A stretch of 64,000 nt of DNA from Nostoc sp. FACHB-892 (lineage in GTDB: Bacteria > Cyanobacteriota > Cyanobacteriia > Cyanobacteriales > Nostocaceae). Positions 8,601 to 17,832 of the stretch are shown piece by piece; within the stretch, counting starts at the first letter, position 1; each line of letters opens with the position of its first letter. The notes beneath the pieces are model-generated. The model searched no databases, had not been told where the DNA came from, and was given only the letters and a program-made list of their open reading frames with translations. Made by a program: the position numbers and the translations under genes. The stretch lies in contig NZ_JACJTR010000004.1 in NCBI RefSeq assembly GCF_014698795.1, forward strand, positions 124,001 to 188,000, in the 5' to 3' direction.

Positions 8601-9644
8601 CTACATATTGCGAGAGCTTTCGGTGACAACTCGTTCTAACTGTTTGAAGTTTTCTAACACACGACCTGTTCCCAACACAACACAGGAAAGAGGATCGGCA
8701 GCAATGTGGGTCACAATCCCCGTTTCATGGCTAATGAGGGTATCTATGCCTTTGAGTAAAGCACCACCACCAGCTAACATAATACCTCTGTCAATAATGT
8801 CTGCTGCTAGTTCTGGAGGTGTACGTTCCAGTGTTCGCTTCACGGCTTCTATAATTACTGATAGCGGTTCCAACATACTTTCACGGATTTCTGGGCCTTT
8901 GATTGTTACAGTTCGTGGTAGACCAGAAAGCAAGTGTAAGCCTCGGATTTCCATCATGGCATCATTATCATCATTAGTAGGATAGGCAGAACCAATCCGA
9001 ATCTTGATGTCCTCGGCAGTACGTTCACCAATGACTAAGTTATGAACTTTCTTAATATACTGAATGATAGATTCAGTCAGCTCATCTCCAGCAATGCGTA
9101 CTGATTCGCTGATTACTGTACCTTGAAGACTCAGTACTGCAACTTCTGTTGTGCCACCACCAATATCGATGATCATGTTGCCAGTGGGTTCGGCAACAGG
9201 TAGTCCTGCGCCAATTGCCGCGGCTACAGGTTCATCGATTAAATACACTTTTCTTGCTCCTGCTTGGTGAGCCGCATCCATCACAGCTCGCCTTTCTACT
9301 CCTGTGACACCACTAGGAATACCAATGACAATTCGGGGTAAAATTAAAGATTTACCTTCATTTACACGCTGAATAAAGCTTTTGAGCATCAGCTCGGCTA
9401 TATCGAAATCAGCGATTACACCATCACGCAAAGGGCGGAGGGCAATCACATTTCCAGGTGTACGACCGAGCATTTTTTTGGCTTCTTCTCCTACTGCTAG
9501 TGCTACCTTTTCGTTGACATCGATAGCAACTACAGAAGGCTCTTGCAATACAATACCTTTACCAGATACATAAACGAGGGTGTTAGCAGTACCGAGGTCG
9601 ATACCCATATCCCATGATGTGCGAAAGTTCCTAAAAATACCCAC
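8601..9644 (-). CDS. mreB: Cell shape-determining actin homologue MreB
   Basis: A 347-residue MreB. Actin-fold ATP motifs are present: phosphate 1 MGIDLGTANTLVY (residues 13-25), phosphate 2 NMIIDIGGGTTEVAV, and the adenosine motif IMLAGGGALLKGID. It polymerises beneath the membrane to direct lateral wall synthesis; in Anabaena-type filaments it affects cell shape. The start is a GTG at 9644 with AGGGGG upstream; an internal ATG at residue 13 would remove the amphipathic N-terminal stretch. First gene of the mreBCD operon, divergent from ssb. Confidence 0.95.
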   Translation of the reverse strand: MGIFRNFRTSWDMGIDLGTANTLVYVSGKGIVLQEPSVVAIDVNEKVALAVGEEAKKMLGRTPGNVIALRPLRDGVIADFDIAELMLKSFIQRVNEGKSLILPRIVIGIPSGVTGVERRAVMDAAHQAGARKVYLIDEPVAAAIGAGLPVAEPTGNMIIDIGGGTTEVAVLSLQGTVISESVRIAGDELTESIIQYIKKVHNLVIGERTAEDIKIRIGSAYPTNDDNDAMMEIRGLHLLSGLPRTVTIKGPEIRESMLEPLSVIIEAVKRTLERTPPELAADIIDRGIMLAGGGALLKGIDTLISHETGIVTHIAADPLSCVVLGTGRVLENFKQLERVVTESSRNM

Positions 9645-9970
9645 GCGTTTCTAAGCCCCCTATGTGCGATACTTTTTGACTACAACGGTAAGATTTGATT
9701 TGATTATGTTTGTATCCTGAGTTGAGTAAACTAGACTATATATTTATATGATTCCCAGGAATATTTACTATGTCTCAGGTGTGTATGTTTTGATATTCTC
9801 TGGTTAACTTAGTATATCCGTATAATTTTATGTGTTTCTCCAAGTAGTATGTATAATTTTTCAAGTCAACTATATTGTTAACTGTTTAATACATTATTTT
9901 CAAGTGTTTCACAATTCGCTATGATGAAAGTCGGCATTTGTAAGTACGCTTGTACTAAGAGGTAACCCAT
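9645..9970. other. Divergent promoter region mreB/ssb
   Basis: AT-rich 326-bp spacer that must contain both promoters. AGAGGTAA at 9958 is the ribosome binding site of ssb. No repeat or ORF is evident. Confidence 0.5.
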
Positions 9971-10333
9971 ATGAGTATCAATATTGTCACCCTTGTGGGT
10001 CGTGTAGGTAGCGACCCTGATATAAAATATTTTGAGTCTGGTAGTGTTAAGTGTAGATTGACACTAGCTGTAAAAAGGCGATCGCGCAACAGCGATGAAC
10101 CTGACTGGTTCACTCTAGAATTATGGGATAAGACGGCCGAGGTAGCAGGTAATTACGTGCGTAAGGGAAGCCTAATTGGTATAAAAGGTTCCTTAAAGTT
10201 TGACTCATGGAGCGATCGCCAAACAGGAGCAAACCGTTCTACACCAATTATTAGAGTAGACCAACTAGATTTATTAGGCTCTAAGCGCGATGGAGAGAGC
10301 GGTGTAGCAGATATGTCTTCAGAACATTTTTAA
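9971..10333 (+). CDS. ssb: Single-stranded DNA-binding protein, tail-less SSB
   Basis: A 120-residue OB-fold protein: INIVTLVGRVGSDPDIKYF, then the ssDNA-contact region DWFTLELWDKTAEVAGNYV and KGSLIGIKGSL. It ends shortly after the OB fold (SSEHF) and lacks the long acidic C-terminal tail with a DDDIPF-type tip that recruits partner proteins in bacterial SSBs. Naturally truncated Ssb proteins of this kind are known in Anabaena. AGAGGTAA precedes the ATG. It is divergent from mreB. The OB fold is seen directly; a role in repair or recombination rather than replication is inference. Confidence 0.88.
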   Translation: MSINIVTLVGRVGSDPDIKYFESGSVKCRLTLAVKRRSRNSDEPDWFTLELWDKTAEVAGNYVRKGSLIGIKGSLKFDSWSDRQTGANRSTPIIRVDQLDLLGSKRDGESGVADMSSEHF

Positions 10334-10395
10334 TTGGGCATTAGGTATTGGACATTGATAGTCCTTTGCCCTCACAAATGACAAAGGACTAATGA

Positions 10396-11142
10396 CTAAT
10401 AACTAATTTGCAGTGTCACGGATGCTTCTACTTGCTGTTCACCCCCAACAACAGGGGTGGAAGCATCTGCGTTGGCTAACTTTGCAGCCTCAGCCCTTAA
10501 AAACATCGGTGGTGGAGGCGCACTGGCATTATTAACTTGAATGCTCACCACTTCTTTGGATTTGAAACCCAAGGCACTGAAAACCGCATCAGCTTGCTGC
10601 TGGGCATCTTGAGTAGCTTCTTTTAATGCTTGTTTTTGAGCAGCCGCGATCGCTTCATCATTAGCAACAAAACTAATACCGTTAATTTGTGTCGCACCCG
10701 CTTTTACTGCATTATCCAATAATGTACCAGCTTTCTCAGTAGGAATCCTAAAACTTACAGTGTTATTGGCACCATAGCCTGTAATCCTCTGCACATTATT
10801 GGTGTAGCTGTAAACTGGATTAAGCTGAATACCAGTAGTTTGTAATTTTTCGACATTTTGGCTCTTGAGGAACGCAACTACAGCCGATGACCTCCGGGCG
10901 GCTTCTTGCTGTACCTCTTGGGCTGTTTTCCCCTGAATCTCCACTCCTAAACTAACCTGCGCCAAGGTTGTAGGAATTGTTTCAACTCCTCGACCACTGA
11001 CACTGAGGGTTCGCCACAATTTGTCTTTTTCTTGCGCCAACGCAGGTAGTGTAAAAGTTGTACATAAAAGCATTGCTAAAGGCAGTATTTTCCACAACTT
11101 TCCATTGGGAAACTGAGAACCGGGTAAAGCAGCTCTAGTCAT
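10396..11142 (-). CDS. Secreted SIMPL-domain (DUF541) protein
   Basis: The protein has a signal peptide (LPLAMLLCTTFTLPALA followed by QEK) and a SIMPL/DUF541 domain: SVSGRGVETIPTTLAQVSLGVE, TTGIQLNPVYSYT and the GISFVANDEA region. Such proteins are periplasmic or outer-membrane associated, resembling E. coli YggE, and often relate to oxidative stress; the molecular role is unclear. I place the start at the ATG at 11142 because GAGGAG lies 10 bp upstream; a GTG at 11169 is in frame. Convergent with ssb; the 60 bp between them hold GACAAAGGACTAATGAC-type short repeats. Confidence 0.82.
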   Translation of the reverse strand: MTRAALPGSQFPNGKLWKILPLAMLLCTTFTLPALAQEKDKLWRTLSVSGRGVETIPTTLAQVSLGVEIQGKTAQEVQQEAARRSSAVVAFLKSQNVEKLQTTGIQLNPVYSYTNNVQRITGYGANNTVSFRIPTEKAGTLLDNAVKAGATQINGISFVANDEAIAAAQKQALKEATQDAQQQADAVFSALGFKSKEVVSIQVNNASAPPPPMFLRAEAAKLANADASTPVVGGEQQVEASVTLQISY

Positions 11143-11512
11143 AAGATTTGCACTCCTCAAAGTATCCACAGATGTTTTGAATAAAGGTATATAGCAATTT
11201 TATGGTGACTGTTGACTCTCAACAGTCACCATAAGTTTTTCACAATTTAAGTGCGATCGCTAAATACGATTTGCATGTTCTTACTTTGACACTGCCATAG
11301 TTAAAACCTGAAATGGTTACATTTTTTGAAACTAAAAAATTACACCAATATAAAATTGCGTAAATCAACCACCCATTCCAAATCTATAAAATGTTTACGC
11401 CGTATACCTGTTTAAATTTTGAATTCTGAATTTTGAATTCGGATTACGTCACTATAGATAGACGTTTTTCAGAAACGCGTCAAAATCAAAGAGAAGGATT
11501 TTCAGAGAACCC
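11143..11512. other. Divergent promoter region SIMPL/antiporter
   Basis: 370 bp without a supported gene. It contains an imperfect inverted repeat (CGACTGTTGACTC-like, about 11200-11240: GGTGACTGTTGA and TCAACAGTCACC) and a HIP1 site. AGAAGGA near 11492 may serve the antiporter gene. Confidence 0.4.
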
Positions 11513-12991
11513 ATGCATTTGTTAGATCCAATCAACTTCTCTTTTCCTCTGCTGGCTACGGCAACGGAAGCCGCAGACAGTTCAATGGTAGTAGCAGCAG
11601 TGTTACTAAGCTTAGTAGTAGTTTATCTCGCCAGCAAAGTTGGTGGAGAGTTATCAAACCGAGTGGGTTTGCCTCCTGTCTTAGGCGAACTATTAGGTGG
11701 TGTGGTAGTGGGCATTTCTGTTTTCCACCTTTTAGTGTTTCCAGAAGGCAGCACAGACAGTTCTAACTCTTTGATCATGTCCTTCCTGCAAATCACTGCT
11801 GGTTTAACTCCTGAAGCCACTCCAGCGGTGTTTGCAGCTCAGTCTGAGGTGGTTTCGGTTTTAGCAGAATTGGGTGTGATCATCCTACTGTTTGAAATCG
11901 GCTTGGAGTCGAACTTAAAAGATTTATTGGCAGTCGGTATCCAAGCCACCATTGTCGCAGTAGTGGGGGTAGTAGTACCCTTTGCCGCTGGTACTGTGGG
12001 ACTGATGACTTTGTTTGGTATTGGTGCTGTACCCGCAATTTTTGCAGGGGCAGCTTTGACTGCCACTAGTATCGGTATTACTTCCAAGGTGCTGTCAGAG
12101 TTGGGGCGACTCAATTCTAAAGAAGGGCAGATTATTTTGGGCGCTGCCGTAATAGACGACGTTTTGGGAATCATCGTTTTAGCGGTAGTTGCCAGCCTAG
12201 CTAAAGATGGCGTGGTGGATGTAAGCAAAGTCATCTATTTGATTATCAGCGCCACTGGTTTTATTTTGGGAGCAATCCTACTAGGCAATGTTTTCAATAA
12301 GTCCTTTGTGGCGATCGCTGATAAACTCAAAACACGCGGTGGACTGGTAATACCAGCATTTATCTTCGCCTTTGCTATGGCATACCTTGCCGCCGTCATC
12401 CACTTAGAAGCAATTTTGGGAGCTTTTGCGGCAGGTTTAGTCCTAGAAGAGACAGATAAGCGCAAACAACTGCAAAGCCAAGTCTGTCCGATTGCCGATA
12501 TGTTAGTGCCAATTTTCTTTGTGACTGTTGGGGCAAAAACCGATTTGGGAGTATTAAACCCAGTAATTCCCGACAATCGAGAAGGTCTAATTATGGCAAC
12601 TTTCCTGATCACAGTAGCCATTCTCGGTAAAGTAATCACAGGCTTAAGCGTGTTTGGTCAACCGGAAATCAACCGTTTAGCGATCGGTGTGGGGATGATT
12701 CCCAGGGGCGAAGTCGGATTAGTGTTTGCTGGTGTCGGCGCAGCCAGTGGCGCTCTCTCGAAACCATTAGGGGCGGCAATTATCATGATGGTTATCTTGA
12801 CAACCTTTTTAGCTCCTCCCTTGTTACGATTTGTATTTCCAGATCCAAAAACCGTGGATGCAGGTTCAGACCAACTGATTTTAGACGGTTCCTCTGGAAC
12901 CTCGTTGCTAATTGAACCACCTCAGTCGAGAGTGCCAGCATCAAATGATAGTGGCAATTTGGAAGTAACCCCAGAATCTGGCGATCGCTAA
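11513..12991 (+). CDS. CPA2-family monovalent cation:proton antiporter
   Basis: A 492-residue membrane protein with about 12 hydrophobic segments. The N-terminal conserved stretch VGLPPVLGELLGGVVVGIS and the central GAAVIDDVLGIIVLA (the adjacent Asp pair of Na+/H+ exchangers) identify the CPA2/NapA-KefB group; EILGAFAAGLVLEETD and GMIPRGEVGLVFA are further family marks. There is no C-terminal TrkA-N domain; the tail is short and soluble. It resembles cyanobacterial NhaS3-type antiporters (a thylakoid Na+/H+ exchanger in Synechocystis), but I do not claim orthology. Likely exchanges Na+ or K+ for H+ and aids pH and salt balance. Confidence 0.85.
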   Translation: MHLLDPINFSFPLLATATEAADSSMVVAAVLLSLVVVYLASKVGGELSNRVGLPPVLGELLGGVVVGISVFHLLVFPEGSTDSSNSLIMSFLQITAGLTPEATPAVFAAQSEVVSVLAELGVIILLFEIGLESNLKDLLAVGIQATIVAVVGVVVPFAAGTVGLMTLFGIGAVPAIFAGAALTATSIGITSKVLSELGRLNSKEGQIILGAAVIDDVLGIIVLAVVASLAKDGVVDVSKVIYLIISATGFILGAILLGNVFNKSFVAIADKLKTRGGLVIPAFIFAFAMAYLAAVIHLEAILGAFAAGLVLEETDKRKQLQSQVCPIADMLVPIFFVTVGAKTDLGVLNPVIPDNREGLIMATFLITVAILGKVITGLSVFGQPEINRLAIGVGMIPRGEVGLVFAGVGAASGALSKPLGAAIIMMVILTTFLAPPLLRFVFPDPKTVDAGSDQLILDGSSGTSLLIEPPQSRVPASNDSGNLEVTPESGDR

Positions 12992-13506
12992 TCAAAGTCT
13001 TCGGTAAATTCTTACTGAGTTCTGAGTAATTTTCGCTCAGAACTCAGGACTCTGAATTCAGTACTATCACCGTACTTTGAAGATTTTGTGATCGTGCAGT
13101 GGAAACTTCCCTTCCCAAATTTCCGTCCCGTGTGATTGTAGAATAATCGTTTGTTTCTAATTTTTACAGCATTCAGAATGTTATTTATTTCTAGTCTCCC
13201 TTGGCTTGTTGGCCTTTATCTGAATATTTTTTAGGTAATTGGGGAGTAACACCCATAAATCTTGCTAGATCTTCTCACAGTAATGGGAATTATTTACTTA
13301 GCGTATTGATGGCAACGAACAAAAAACAGTTATCAGATAACGGTTATCAGTTATTAGTTTTCTAGCTTCTTTAGGAGTCAGAGTTTCTACCTCTAAAGGT
13401 GGAGGTTTTCACATGGGGATTTAAACCCAATTATGAAACCTGGTACTGATTTAAGTGTGTGTTTATACCAGCTTAAAAAATCAAAAAAGGCATCAAAGGC
13501 GAAGTT
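12992..13506. other. Spacer upstream of amiC1
   Basis: About 515 bp with no convincing ORF. Short near-palindromic words (ATAACGGTTATCAGTTAT near 13337) resemble those in other spacers of the window. The last part leads into the duplicated amidase leader. Confidence 0.4.
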
Positions 13507-13585
13507 TAGGTGGTGACGGTGTGATGATTTACCAATGAGTTGAGATATTGACGGCTCCCATGAACTTGAATTAGGAGAAAGGACT
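13507..13585 (+). promoter_or_regulatory. Conserved leader of amiC1 with a 4-codon mini-ORF
   Basis: The 79 bp before the GTG start are closely repeated before the second amidase (15715-15793). Shared words are GGTGACGGTGTGA, TTGACGGCTCCCATGAA and AGGAGAAA. Here the ATG at 13560 opens MNLN and stops at TAG (13572-13574), just ahead of the Shine-Dalgarno AGGAG. Conservation may only reflect a recent tandem duplication, but could also mark a shared control element. Confidence 0.55.
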
Positions 13586-15481
13586 GTGAAATTACACTGG
13601 TTACTACCCAGCACTATTGGAACTATCTTCATGCTATCGTCGCCTGCAATGGCCGCGAGACTTGAATCTTGGCGCTTTGATGCCAATCAAAACAGGCTGG
13701 AAATTAATACTGTGGGAGCAGTTCAACCCCAGGCACAACTGATTTTTAACCCCACTCGGCTGGTAATTGATTTGCCAGGAACCACATTTGGGCGTCCGCA
13801 GGTAACCCAACAGGTAGGCGGTGGAATTCGCTCGATTCGGGTTGGGCAGTTTGATACAGAAACAACACGTATAGTTGTTGAACTGACACCTGGTTATAGT
13901 TTAGACCCTAAACGAGTAAAATTTGCTGGTACAGCTGGTGATCGCTGGACGGTGCAATTACCTAGACCAGAAGCCGAGAGAATAGTCTCATCTCCCAGAA
14001 GTGCTTACAGTGTTGTTACCCCAGACTCTGAACCGCAGCAACCTAGTTTTTCAAGGGTTGCCACTACTACACGAGGGGCGACTCAAATTGAGAGCTTACA
14101 AGTCACAGGCGATGGGTTGTTCGTCCGCACCAGTGGTGGCAATCCTCCAATTCAGGTAATTCGCAGCCGCGATCGCGCTACTATCTTCATGGATATCTCT
14201 GGCGCATCTTTATCATCACGTCTGGCGCAGCAGAATAATATACCCGTTAACAAGCATGGTATTAGCCGCGTCGAATTCACCCGATTACAATCCCAATCTC
14301 CTGGTGTCCGCCTAACTTTGCGGGTAGACAAAAATAGCCCAGACTGGCGAGCAACTAATAGTAGCGGCGGTGGTTTGGTGGTTCTGCCAAGTCGCGTTGT
14401 CAGATTGCCTGGAACTAGTACCTCAAACAATCTGCCGGATAATCAGTCACAACCACCATCCTTACCTAGCAGACCATCTGCCGACAACTCCCCAGCAACA
14501 ATTGAGTCTGTGCAACTGGCTGATAATGGCACACAACTGCTAATTAGAGCCGACCAAACTTTATCTGCCACGGGAACCTGGGATAGAACTTCTGGTTTGT
14601 TTCGTGTCACAATTCCCAATGCCAAGTTAGCTCCTAGAGTTACAGGCCCTACTTTTGCTCCCAATAGCCCCATTCTCCGGGTACGTCTGCAACGGCAAGA
14701 GCCTAACACAGTCGTTGTCTTAGTTCAACCCGCAGCCGGGGTACAACTTGGGCAACCCAGGCAAATTGGTGGCCAGCTTCTGGCTTTACAAATACAAGGC
14801 TCTCGTCGAATTGTTGCAGTCCCCCCCCCAAGACCCCCCTTTGCTTTACCTGGACTACCACCGCCAAACCGGGGGCCATTCCCAGACCCAAACAATCCCA
14901 ATCCCCAGCCCCCAAAACCACCACAGCGTCCAGTTACCAGGGGGCGAATGGTAGTCATGATTGACCCCGGACATGGCGGTAAAGACCCCGGAGCAGTAGG
15001 TCTTGGGGGACTACGCGAAAAGGATATTCTTTTGCCTATTAGCAAACGAATAGCTCAGGTCTTGCAGCAAAATGGCGTACAAGTAGTTATGACGCGGGAT
15101 TCTGACTATTTCGTTACCCTTCCAGGACGGGTGCAGTTAGCAGAGCGAGCAAATGCTGATATCTTTGTTAGCATTCATGCGAATGCAGTCGGGCCAGGTC
15201 GTTCGGATGTCAGTGGCTTAGAAACGTATTATTACGATAGTGGTTTGAGTCTAGCTCGCACTGTCCATAATAGTATTCTCCAAAGTGTAAATGTCAAAGA
15301 TAGAAGAGTGCGGCGAGCCAGATTTTTTGTTCTCAGAAAAAGTTCTATGCCTTCTATCCTCGTAGAAACAGGTTATTTGACTGGTCGAGAGGATAACGCT
15401 AAACTCAGAAGCTCTGCTTACCAAAATCAAATGGCAGATGCGATCGCTCGTGGCATCCTTCAGTATCTAAAGAGAAGATAA
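13586..15481 (+). CDS. amiC1: N-acetylmuramoyl-L-alanine amidase AmiC1 (AMIN + Amidase_3)
   Basis: A 631-residue exported amidase. Order: signal peptide (PSTIGTIFMLSSPAMAA), AMIN domain about 28-130 and a second AMIN-like segment about 150-260 and 300-400, a Pro-rich linker (about 410-450), then Amidase_3 from about 455. Zinc and catalytic residues: His in IDPGHGGKDPGA (about 460), Glu in GGLREKD, His in VSIHANA (about 531) and Glu in VETGYLTG (about 593). It cleaves the amide bond between MurNAc and the peptide stem. The GTG start is set by AGGAGAAA nine bases upstream. First of a tandem pair; in Nostoc such amidases act at septa and in filament communication and heterocyst maturation. Confidence 0.93.
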   Translation: MKLHWLLPSTIGTIFMLSSPAMAARLESWRFDANQNRLEINTVGAVQPQAQLIFNPTRLVIDLPGTTFGRPQVTQQVGGGIRSIRVGQFDTETTRIVVELTPGYSLDPKRVKFAGTAGDRWTVQLPRPEAERIVSSPRSAYSVVTPDSEPQQPSFSRVATTTRGATQIESLQVTGDGLFVRTSGGNPPIQVIRSRDRATIFMDISGASLSSRLAQQNNIPVNKHGISRVEFTRLQSQSPGVRLTLRVDKNSPDWRATNSSGGGLVVLPSRVVRLPGTSTSNNLPDNQSQPPSLPSRPSADNSPATIESVQLADNGTQLLIRADQTLSATGTWDRTSGLFRVTIPNAKLAPRVTGPTFAPNSPILRVRLQRQEPNTVVVLVQPAAGVQLGQPRQIGGQLLALQIQGSRRIVAVPPPRPPFALPGLPPPNRGPFPDPNNPNPQPPKPPQRPVTRGRMVVMIDPGHGGKDPGAVGLGGLREKDILLPISKRIAQVLQQNGVQVVMTRDSDYFVTLPGRVQLAERANADIFVSIHANAVGPGRSDVSGLETYYYDSGLSLARTVHNSILQSVNVKDRRVRRARFFVLRKSSMPSILVETGYLTGREDNAKLRSSAYQNQMADAIARGILQYLKRR

Positions 15482-15714
15482 GGAATTTATTCAAAATAAT
15501 TGAGTAAATACATCTAATCTTTATCATTTTTATCCAAATTTAGTAGTACAACAATTTCAGTATTCTTGCGGCGGGACAGGAGTAGCTTCTTTGTTATTGT
15601 CATCTGATGCTTTGCAAGTCAAATTTATATAGGCTCATGGCATGGCAAAATCAAAGGATCGTGCTATATTTTACGCCATTAGCTCTGTCTTAATACCAGC
15701 ACAAAACTCAAGTG

Positions 15715-15793
15715 TGCGCGGTGACGGTGTGAGGATTAGCCAATATGTTGAGATGTTGACGGCTCCCATGAATGTGAATCAGGAGAAAAGACT
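15715..15793 (+). promoter_or_regulatory. Conserved leader of amiC2 with a 9-codon mini-ORF
   Basis: Second copy of the amidase leader. The ATG at 15768 opens MNVNQEKRL and ends at TGA (15795-15797), overlapping the GTG start of the amidase (15794-15796), an arrangement suited to translational coupling. AGGAGAAAAG lies inside the mini-ORF. In the amiC1 leader the equivalent mini-ORF ends after four codons, so the coupling is not shared. Confidence 0.5.
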
Positions 15794-17689
15794 GTGAATT
15801 TACGCTGGTTGTTATCCAGTACTATTGGAACTATCTTCATGCTGTCGTCGCCGGCAATGGCCGCGAGACTCGAATCTTGGCGTTTTTATGCCAACCAAAA
15901 TCGCCTGGAATTTAATACTTTGGGGGATGTTCAACCTCAAGCACAATTAATTTTTAACCCCACTCGTTTGGTAATTGATTTGCCAGGCACCACATTTGGG
16001 CGTCCGCAGTTAACCCAACGGGTGGGTGGTGGAATTCATGCTATCCGTATTGGGCAATTTGACGAGCAAACAACGCGCATAGTCGTTGAACTCACTCCTG
16101 GTTATACTTTAGACCCCAAGAGAGTACAATTTGTTGGCACAACTGGCGATCGCTGGACAGTGCAATTACCTACGCCAGAAGCCGAAAATGTACCCTCAAA
16201 TCCTGGGGGGCAACAAGAACAAGCTATAGCAACAGAAAGTTCGCCGAGAACGTCTCCACCAGTCTTCTCCCCAAGAAATATTTACAAAGTGGTGAGAACA
16301 GACCCTGTCAATCCACCTAAAAATGGAATGCTTGCTGCCAGAGTTACTCAAATTGAGAACTTACAAGTCACAGGCGATGGTTTTTTCATCCGTACCAATG
16401 GTGGTAATCCTCAGATTCAGGTAAATCGTAGCAACGATCAAAGAGCAATTAACATTGATATTGCTAGCGCTACTTTATCACCAAATCTAGAGCAGCGCGA
16501 TTTGCCGGTTAATCGCTTTGGTGTCAGTCGCATTCAGTTCAGCCAACTACAAACAAGCCCATCTGTTGTTCGCATGACGTTACAGGTGGACGAAAACAGT
16601 CAAAATTGGCGAGCAACCACTAGCAGTATTGGTGGTTTTGTGATTCTGCCCAGTCGTGGCATTGCCCAGCTACCTGGAAATAATAGTCTACGCCCCATAC
16701 CATCTACTGACACCTCGCCTGCTACTATTGAGTCTGTGCAATTGGGTGGTAATGGCACACAATTGCTAATTAGAGGCGACAAAAATTTATCTGCTACAGG
16801 AGGCTGGGATAGAACCTCTGGTCTGTTCCGCATCACTATTAACAATGCTCAGTTAGCTCCCAAGGTTACAGGCCCTACTTTTAATGCTAATAGTCCTATC
16901 CTTCGGGTTCGCCTGCAACCACAAGAATCCAATACTGTCATCGTCTTGGTTCAACCAGCAGCCGGAGTGCAAATTGGGGAACTCAATCAAGTTGGCAACC
17001 AGCTTTTGGCTTTAGAATTGCAAAGCTCTCGTAGCCTCACACCTCCCATTGCTTTACCTCCTCTGCCATCGCCAAACCAAGGTCAATCTCCAAACCCCAT
17101 AGATAATCCCCGTCCTGTCTCCCAGCCACAGCCGGCCCCCTCGGTTCCTAGAGGAAAATTGCTAGTAGTTATTGACCCAGGGCATGGTGGTAAAGACCCA
17201 GGTGCTCCTGGTCTGGGTGGACTGTTAGAAAAGGATGTAGTCTTGCCTATTGGTAAAAGGGTAGCAGCAATTTTAGAGCAAAATGGTGTACAAGCAGTGC
17301 TAACGCGGGATGCTGACTTTTTCGTAGAACTTCAGGGACGGGTAGATATCGCCGAGCGAGTTAATGCAACTTTGTTTGTCAGCATTCACGCTAATTCGGT
17401 TGCTAATCGTCCTGATGTGAATGGGTTAGAAGTGTATTATTACGATAGCGGTTATGCTCTGGCTGAAGCAGTTCGCAATAGTATCCTCCAGAACATCGAT
17501 ACAATCAAAGACCGGGGAACCCGCAAAGCCAGATTCTACGTTCTCAGGAAAAGCTCTATGCCCTCGATTTTAGTAGAAGCAGGCTATATGTCTGGTCGAG
17601 AAGACAATCCTAGATTGGGAACACCAGAATATCAAAATCGGATGGCGGATGCGATCGCTAGTGGCATTCTGAAATACTTACAGCGTTAA
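15794..17689 (+). CDS. amiC2: N-acetylmuramoyl-L-alanine amidase AmiC2 (AMIN + Amidase_3)
   Basis: Paralogue of the preceding gene with the same 631-residue length and domain order: signal peptide, AMIN repeats, Pro/Gln-rich linker (about 420-450) and Amidase_3 with IDPGHGGKDPGAPG, GGLLEKD, VSIHANS and VEAGYMSG, so all zinc ligands and the catalytic Glu remain. Differences concentrate in the AMIN linker and the Pro-rich region. The second amidase of this pair corresponds by position to AmiC2, described in Nostoc punctiforme as drilling the septal nanopores for cell-cell exchange and needed for differentiation. GTG start, AGGAG upstream. MurI follows on the same strand after 143 bp. Confidence 0.92.
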   Translation: MNLRWLLSSTIGTIFMLSSPAMAARLESWRFYANQNRLEFNTLGDVQPQAQLIFNPTRLVIDLPGTTFGRPQLTQRVGGGIHAIRIGQFDEQTTRIVVELTPGYTLDPKRVQFVGTTGDRWTVQLPTPEAENVPSNPGGQQEQAIATESSPRTSPPVFSPRNIYKVVRTDPVNPPKNGMLAARVTQIENLQVTGDGFFIRTNGGNPQIQVNRSNDQRAINIDIASATLSPNLEQRDLPVNRFGVSRIQFSQLQTSPSVVRMTLQVDENSQNWRATTSSIGGFVILPSRGIAQLPGNNSLRPIPSTDTSPATIESVQLGGNGTQLLIRGDKNLSATGGWDRTSGLFRITINNAQLAPKVTGPTFNANSPILRVRLQPQESNTVIVLVQPAAGVQIGELNQVGNQLLALELQSSRSLTPPIALPPLPSPNQGQSPNPIDNPRPVSQPQPAPSVPRGKLLVVIDPGHGGKDPGAPGLGGLLEKDVVLPIGKRVAAILEQNGVQAVLTRDADFFVELQGRVDIAERVNATLFVSIHANSVANRPDVNGLEVYYYDSGYALAEAVRNSILQNIDTIKDRGTRKARFYVLRKSSMPSILVEAGYMSGREDNPRLGTPEYQNRMADAIASGILKYLQR

Positions 17690-17832
17690 TATAGTACAAA
17701 TTATTAATTATTATTAATTAAATTAATAGGTGGTATTTAAACTCCTTTGTCCTCCAGAATTTAGTGGTCAATTAGCGAATTGTCTGCTAAATTCTGTATT
17801 TTAAATCCCAAAACCTAAAATAATATCTGCCT

